Shown here one piece after another: positions 61,201-64,000 of a stretch of DNA of 64,000 nt (positions are counted from its first letter, which is position 1; every line of letters begins with the position of its first letter). Made by a program: the position numbers and the translations under genes. Below the pieces are notes generated by a model. That model ran no database searches. It saw only the letters and a program-made list of their open reading frames with translations, and had not been told where the DNA came from. Origin of the DNA: Cristatella mucedo (Eukaryota > Bryozoa > Phylactolaemata > Cristatellidae); NCBI GenBank assembly GCA_009760855.2, contig WPIO01000152.1, forward strand, positions 469,501 to 533,500, written 5' to 3'.

Positions 61201-62816
61201 TGATGTGCACACTTCTCAGTTGTAAGGGCACTACTAAGTCACTTGCCTTTAGTGCTGGGGTCCAAGTTCAACTCCGAAGGCCAACGGACATAAAGGTGAG
61301 CTGATTCAACACCCTCATTTATACAGCTGTTAAAGAGGCTTTTGTGGCATCGGGGAGGGGGAGGGGTAGGGCTGCTTGCAGCAGGCAATAAAGGATCGTC
61401 TACTACAGGACTCGAACCAGCACCCAAGGACGTGAGCAGTGATCTACGACCTACCAGCGTCCTACTCATGGGCATGACCATCTCGCGGCCAGGATAAGTT
61501 TGCAGAAACCCATAAGGGTTCTTCTCGGGCTCTACGAGTCTGTCTGGTGACTCCTCCTCATCTCCCATATACGCCCGACTGTCGCGCGACTGCATTTCAA
61601 CATAAGGAATGAAAGGGGAGTGGAGTGGCAAAGTCTGTACAGACCTTTGCTCCGAATGGTCGTCCGAGCTCTCTCTTGTCACGGTCGTCTCACTGACTCA
61701 GCAGCACAAGGTGGAGAGCATGGCTGCAACACTACAGAGATGAGATTCTGTGGCCGAGACCCTAAATATGCCCTATTCGGTCGACTCTATAAGAATCAGA
61801 GAGGCACTAATGTCAAGCCAAGGGAGCAGCAACAAGGTGACCTGCTGGCCATCACCGTACTAGCTAGTCCTCCAAGGCAACCTCCTCAACCAAGGCTGGC
61901 TGCTGTAAGGTACGCTGCTCCAAAGCTAGCTATCCCTATATTCCTTAAGCTAGCTGTATGGTTTAATAATAATAAGAAAGCTAATAATAATAATACAGTC
62001 GTATAGCACTGTAAAAGATCAAAATCTCTTATCACACATTTTACCTTTGCTTGACAGGAAGTGAACTAATTGTATGGTGATAGCATTCATAGTATCCGTC
62101 ACGAACGACAATTCACACGGACGGAACAAATGCTCTGAGAACAATCGGGGTTTCTAGCTTCCTTTTATATCTTGTCAAGTCAGTGGCTATCGTGACATCA
62201 GCCGGGAGTGAGTTATTGGCTTTGGGATGTAACTAACTGAAGACACGGTCTCCAGAAGATTTGAGGTTGGCAAGAGGCACATCTAAGCGATTTGATTAAG
62301 AAAAGCAGATGCAATGATGCTAAACCTATCGAGAAAGTATTTTCGATAAGTATGATGGAGCAAGAGAATGGTGGGACTTAAAAGTGAATGGCATAACCTT
62401 CAACTTGATATGCTGCTTGATGGGAAGCCAGTACTGGTCAGTGAAAAATAGTGCAATGTGCCAGTTTCGACGTTCACGGCAGACAAGCCTTGCTGCGGAG
62501 TTTCTACCAACTACAGGCCTCTTATAGCACAGGCCGGAAGACATGTTAGTAGTGAGTAACAAAAGTCTAGACTGAATGCCATACGTACAACGACCAGCTT
62601 AGCCGGAGAATCCTTTTCTAGGCAGGTCTAAATTCTTGCCAAATTCACGATATAACCACAAACATAACAGCCGAGGTGGGGAGGGGGGGAGGAAGGCAGA
62701 ACTCAAGGGAGCAGCACTGCGGTGGCGACCCCACCTCGCTTAGTGGCCTGGCCCGAAGTGGCCAAAGCTTGCTGCTCCTGCTTCCTGCTCGCCTTCAAGT
62801 CCTGCAGCTGCTTTTT
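55199..62816 (-). CDS. NELFE: Negative elongation factor E (NELF-E) gene, 5' end missing
   Basis: This gene encodes the RNA-binding subunit of the NELF complex, which holds RNA polymerase II in promoter-proximal pause in the nucleus. Five exons join in consistent phase: 62735-62816, 58640-58764, 56355-56414, 56009-56289 and 55500-55699. A tentative last exon is 55199-55281. Counting from the first visible residue, 1-26 are a lysine-rich helical segment (KKQLQDLKASRK). Residues 30-69 contain EEATEQAKKLLKAGAIK, which parallels ATEQAKQLVKSGAI of human NELF-E. Residues 77-80 are the FQPF motif, and KNLYECFVSS (115-124) parallels human KSLYESFVSS. An RRM runs from about 149 to 222, with RNP2 ALYVAG and RNP1-like SGFVTL. 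Oddities: the Arg-Asp dipeptide tract of the human protein is absent and a Gly/Ala/Ser linker takes its place. RNP1 ends in Leu where human has Tyr. The start codon and the first ~15 residues were not found. Identification rests on several independent motifs in the right order. Confidence 0.86.
55500..55699 (-). CDS. NELFE: NELFE exon: second half of RRM
   Basis: After CTGCTTGCAG the exon supplies one base to finish a serine codon, then reads SGFVTLADGRLADEAVERLN, then GTLFMDVMLTVEVARRQPP. This aligns with human AFVTYEKMESADQAVAELNG followed by LKVNIARKQP. A Pro/Ala-rich stretch and KGAASWTELG follow, like GKSVWGSL in human. The preferred donor is CTGG|GTCAGT, phase 1. Without splicing the frame stays open to a stop at 55354-55356, with no resemblance to the family C-terminus. 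Confidence 0.85.
56009..56289 (-). CDS. NELFE: NELFE exon: YESFVSS motif, linker and first half of RRM
   Basis: The exon begins after GTGCAG in phase 0. The intron before it (56290-56354) is only 65 bp. It carries KNLYECFVSS, then a Gly/Ser/Ala-rich linker where human has Arg-Asp repeats, then the first RRM strand ALYVAG and LRKAFNGYGAITSIAMEQGK. It ends in phase 2 at AGAG|GTTTGC. A nearby alternative acceptor at GCGCCAG would break the frame, so GTGCAG was chosen. Confidence 0.85.
56355..56414 (-). CDS. NELFE: NELFE exon: FQPF motif
   Basis: A 60-bp exon in phase 0 at both ends. It follows a TTCTCGTTCGCAG acceptor and ends at GAG|GTGGGT. It encodes 20 residues including SMFQPFVSASESPE, matching the PTFQPFQRSIS region of the human protein. 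Confidence 0.8.
56783..56875 (-). mobile_element. LINE-F2 extreme 3' end, reverse, in NELFE intron
   Basis: ACATGTAATGCAATGTGTTG and CTGTCTGTAACCCCACAAAG match the F2 terminus seen at 22.9 kb. Confidence 0.6.
56876..57759. other. NELFE: NELFE intron sequence
   Basis: Part of the intron between 58640 and 56414. AT-rich, with no other feature seen. Confidence 0.5.
57760..58376 (+). mobile_element. Old LINE-F1-like C-terminal fragment
   Basis: Broken translation gives LVQNSAARLVWHEP near 57880, HALKAWNSLS near 58122 and a tail with AAGTGCATAGAAATAGATTT and GGTGCTATACTAATC near 58310-58355. It is much more diverged than the other copies. It lies in the 58.5-56.4 kb NELFE intron. Confidence 0.6.
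58381..58525 (+). mobile_element. Second old LINE-F1-like tail
   Basis: It has a TTTGAAGACCACGACTTCAC segment (the GDRAF equivalent), then ACTACCTAAAAAAATATTTA and GGTGCTATAAGAATAATTAT. This resembles a heavily mutated F1 end placed in tandem with the previous copy. Confidence 0.45.
58640..58764 (-). CDS. NELFE: NELFE exon: ATEQAK..GAIK motif
   Basis: The acceptor is TTTGCCAG and the exon starts with GC, completing the codon split with the 62735-62816 exon. It encodes HSDNAEEATEQAKKLLKAG, then AIKLEAGTKEKTFKR. This is the most diagnostic NELF-E block outside the RRM. The donor is AAG|GTGCGC, phase 0. The intron upstream (58765-62734, about 4 kb) holds SINE and LINE copies. Confidence 0.85.
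58765..60397. other. NELFE: NELFE intron sequence
   Basis: Part of the 4-kb intron between 62735 and 58764. No repeat or exon identified here. Confidence 0.5.
60398..60780 (+). mobile_element. LINE-F3-like RT C-terminal fragment
   Basis: Broken frames read GVLFDHSSKFE near 60410, HRLDYCKGWG near 60570, NMVTRLVYKSQEV near 60630 and HVSPLLEELRCFSFKL-like text to 60725. They follow the RT C-terminal order (LGV.FD, SRLDYCN, N.AARL). Confidence 0.55.
60884..61018 (-). mobile_element. SINE-B copy, reverse, in NELFE intron
   Basis: The minus strand has CAGCAGTTAAGGTACTCGCC, then GAGGTCGTGGACTCGAGCCC and a tail ending GGTGTGCTATACAAGTG. The first hairpin arm is lost. Confidence 0.65.
61305..61470 (-). 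mobile_element. SINE-A-like copy, reverse, in NELFE intron
   Basis: The minus strand has GTGCTGGTTCGAGTCCTGTA (B box), AGTAGACGATCCTTTATTGC and CTTTAACAGCTGTATAAATG, then AGGGTGTTGAATCAGCT. It keeps the SINE-A order with an internal deletion. Confidence 0.6.
61471..61959 (-). other. NELFE intron, with an open minus-strand stretch
   Basis: On the minus strand MGDEEESPDRLVEPEKNPYG (ending near 61510) looks protein-like and runs into the adjoining SINE-A. There is no matching exon phase with NELFE, so it is left unassigned. Confidence 0.3.
61960..62560 (-). mobile_element. LINE-F1 3' fragment, reverse, in NELFE intron
   Basis: The minus strand encodes NSAARLVCRERRNWHIALFF, then DQYWLPIKQHIKLKV and HHSLAPSYLSKIL (62345-62520). 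A GDRVFS-like segment lies near 62240, then the 3' UTR, and an ATT-type tail is at 61965-61995. Confidence 0.75.
62735..62816 (-). CDS. NELFE: NELFE exon: lysine-rich N-terminal segment
   Basis: The exon opens after a TTGTAG acceptor with AAA AAG CAG CTG CAG and reads KKQLQDLKASRKQEQQAL. This parallels the KKFNKLKKKKKALLALKK stretch near the N-terminus of human NELF-E. It ends in phase 1 at a G|GTGGGG donor. The next exon supplies two bases (GC) to finish a glycine codon, so the join is in frame. The residues before KK, expected to be about 15 including the start Met, must lie on an upstream exon that I could not locate. Confidence 0.75.
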
Positions 62817-62947
62817 CTACAACGAGTCAGCAATGTCGGGCAAGGCCAAATGAGCGCTGCGTGCCACACCAGCTGCTCGACTCTGCTGGGACCGCAAGCT
62901 GGCAGCAACGCCGGAGTCGACAGCGGCAGTGGTCCGTAGGCTGCAGG

Positions 62948-63129
<182 letters not shown>

Positions 63130-64000
63130 CTGCACCTCCGCCCTTTGCCCAGAGCTGCTGCTGGCAGCAAAGTGGCAGTCGGTCGAAATGCATGACTCGA
63201 GCTGCAGGCACGCTGGCCTTGCCATCGCTGGCTGGGCTAGACTACAGTGATGGGAACAGCTGAGAAGTCGATTCTCTTGTTTTCTTCCCTTCCCTAACAA
63301 AGCACGGCTCGGTTGCTGCAGCCTCCACAGCAGCAGTAGCAGCAGCGCCATGGCTACGCTGCTCGGACGATCGACCAGCACACATTCTCGTCACCCTCGG
63401 TCGTTCCCGTATGACTGCCCGTGCAACTCGACAGCACACTAGTCAGTCAAGGCTGTCACTGCACAGCAGCAGCTACACAGCATGCAACAGTGCCCACGGA
63501 GATCAAGCAGCTGCAGGACATCGTGTGGGCTGTCGGTTCGGTGGCGTGGAAAAACTCGCTCGCGGGAATCGAGGCTACCTGACACAGCACACAAAGAAGA
63601 CATCCGGTACTCAAGCCAAAGTGGCAGTGGCAGCAGGTCGAGCCAGCGAGCTGACACGGCCTGCTTCGTCAAGGCCTTGAACCGACAGCTGTCCGATCTC
63701 GAAACCGACTGCTCTTTCAGGAAAGACCACATAACTGAACAAATGCTCGTCAGCACAGCTTGCTAGCAATAGGGGGCGGCACAGGCGTGACATTCATGGC
63801 AGGCAACCAGTGCCAGTGCCGCCTGAGCCCGACAGGAGTATTGAGATGTCCAAAATCGCTCGGAAACCATGGAAACCAGGAACCAGTAACAGACCCCAGC
63901 TCATGATCCAGCCACATTACGCATCAAATTATATAGTTACATGCACAGACTCAGACATAGGAGACCTGTTCGACTAGCTGTAGCTGCAATGACTACATAG
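63130..64000. other. Unassigned; may hold the missing NELFE first exon or promoter
   Basis: GC-moderate sequence with short competing frames. I searched the minus strand for the GLSEEEE-like start of NELF-E and did not find it. Confidence 0.35.

Noticed and set aside
61471-61682. An extra NELFE exon (MGDEEESPDRL...)
   Set aside because: The frame runs into a SINE-A, lacks matching splice phase with the flanking exons, and has no counterpart in the family.

Overview
This is a repeat-dominated stretch of an animal (metazoan) nuclear genome, probably a non-vertebrate. Four things point that way. One multi-exon gene is recognisable as negative elongation factor E (NELF-E), a metazoan pausing factor. 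Its introns carry GT-AG borders, and one is only about 65 bp. Several families of degenerate CR1/L2-type LINEs and tRNA-derived SINEs are present. Very long GA/CT, GACA, GT, GCC and poly-G tracts occur throughout. I cannot name the species from sequence alone; a spiralian or other marine invertebrate is a guess. Nothing looks bacterial or phage-like, there is no CRISPR array, and no operon can be called.

Layout. 1-2 kb: codon-biased open stretches on the minus strand that may be exons of an unidentified gene running off the left edge. 2.4-4.8 kb: a CpG-rich, gene-poor island ending in a long (CT)n/(GA)n block. 5.5-25 kb: mostly retrotransposon debris (LINE-F1, SINE-A), including a LINE inserted in a SINE and a near-identical 115-bp sequence present twice. 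26-36 kb: CpG-rich blocks between giant microsatellites, perfect hairpins and a poly-G tract. 36-53 kb: more LINE and SINE copies, a 27-bp minisatellite, a diverged satellite-like array of about 157 bp period, and long stretches without recognisable content. 53.8-54.8 kb: a broken plus-strand copy of a protein family that recurs in invertebrate genomes. 55.2-62.8 kb: the NELF-E gene on the minus strand, with SINE and LINE copies in its large first visible intron. 63-64 kb: a CT tract and unassigned sequence that may hold the missing first NELF-E exon.

How parts relate. The LINE-F1 copies end in a short hairpin followed by an ATT microsatellite. One SINE family (SINE-B) has a tRNA-like head joined to a tail that resembles this LINE end and can form the same hairpin. 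This is the usual sign of a SINE that borrows a LINE's reverse transcriptase. A second LINE family (F2, with ATTAC-like tails) and a third (F3) are also present. All LINE copies seen are 5'-truncated and broken, so no autonomous element is intact here.

No new biological system is demonstrated. The best leads are the NELF-E gene structure, the shared LINE/SINE 3' hairpin, the nested insertions, the 115-bp duplicate, the 157-bp array and the unidentified exon-like stretches.
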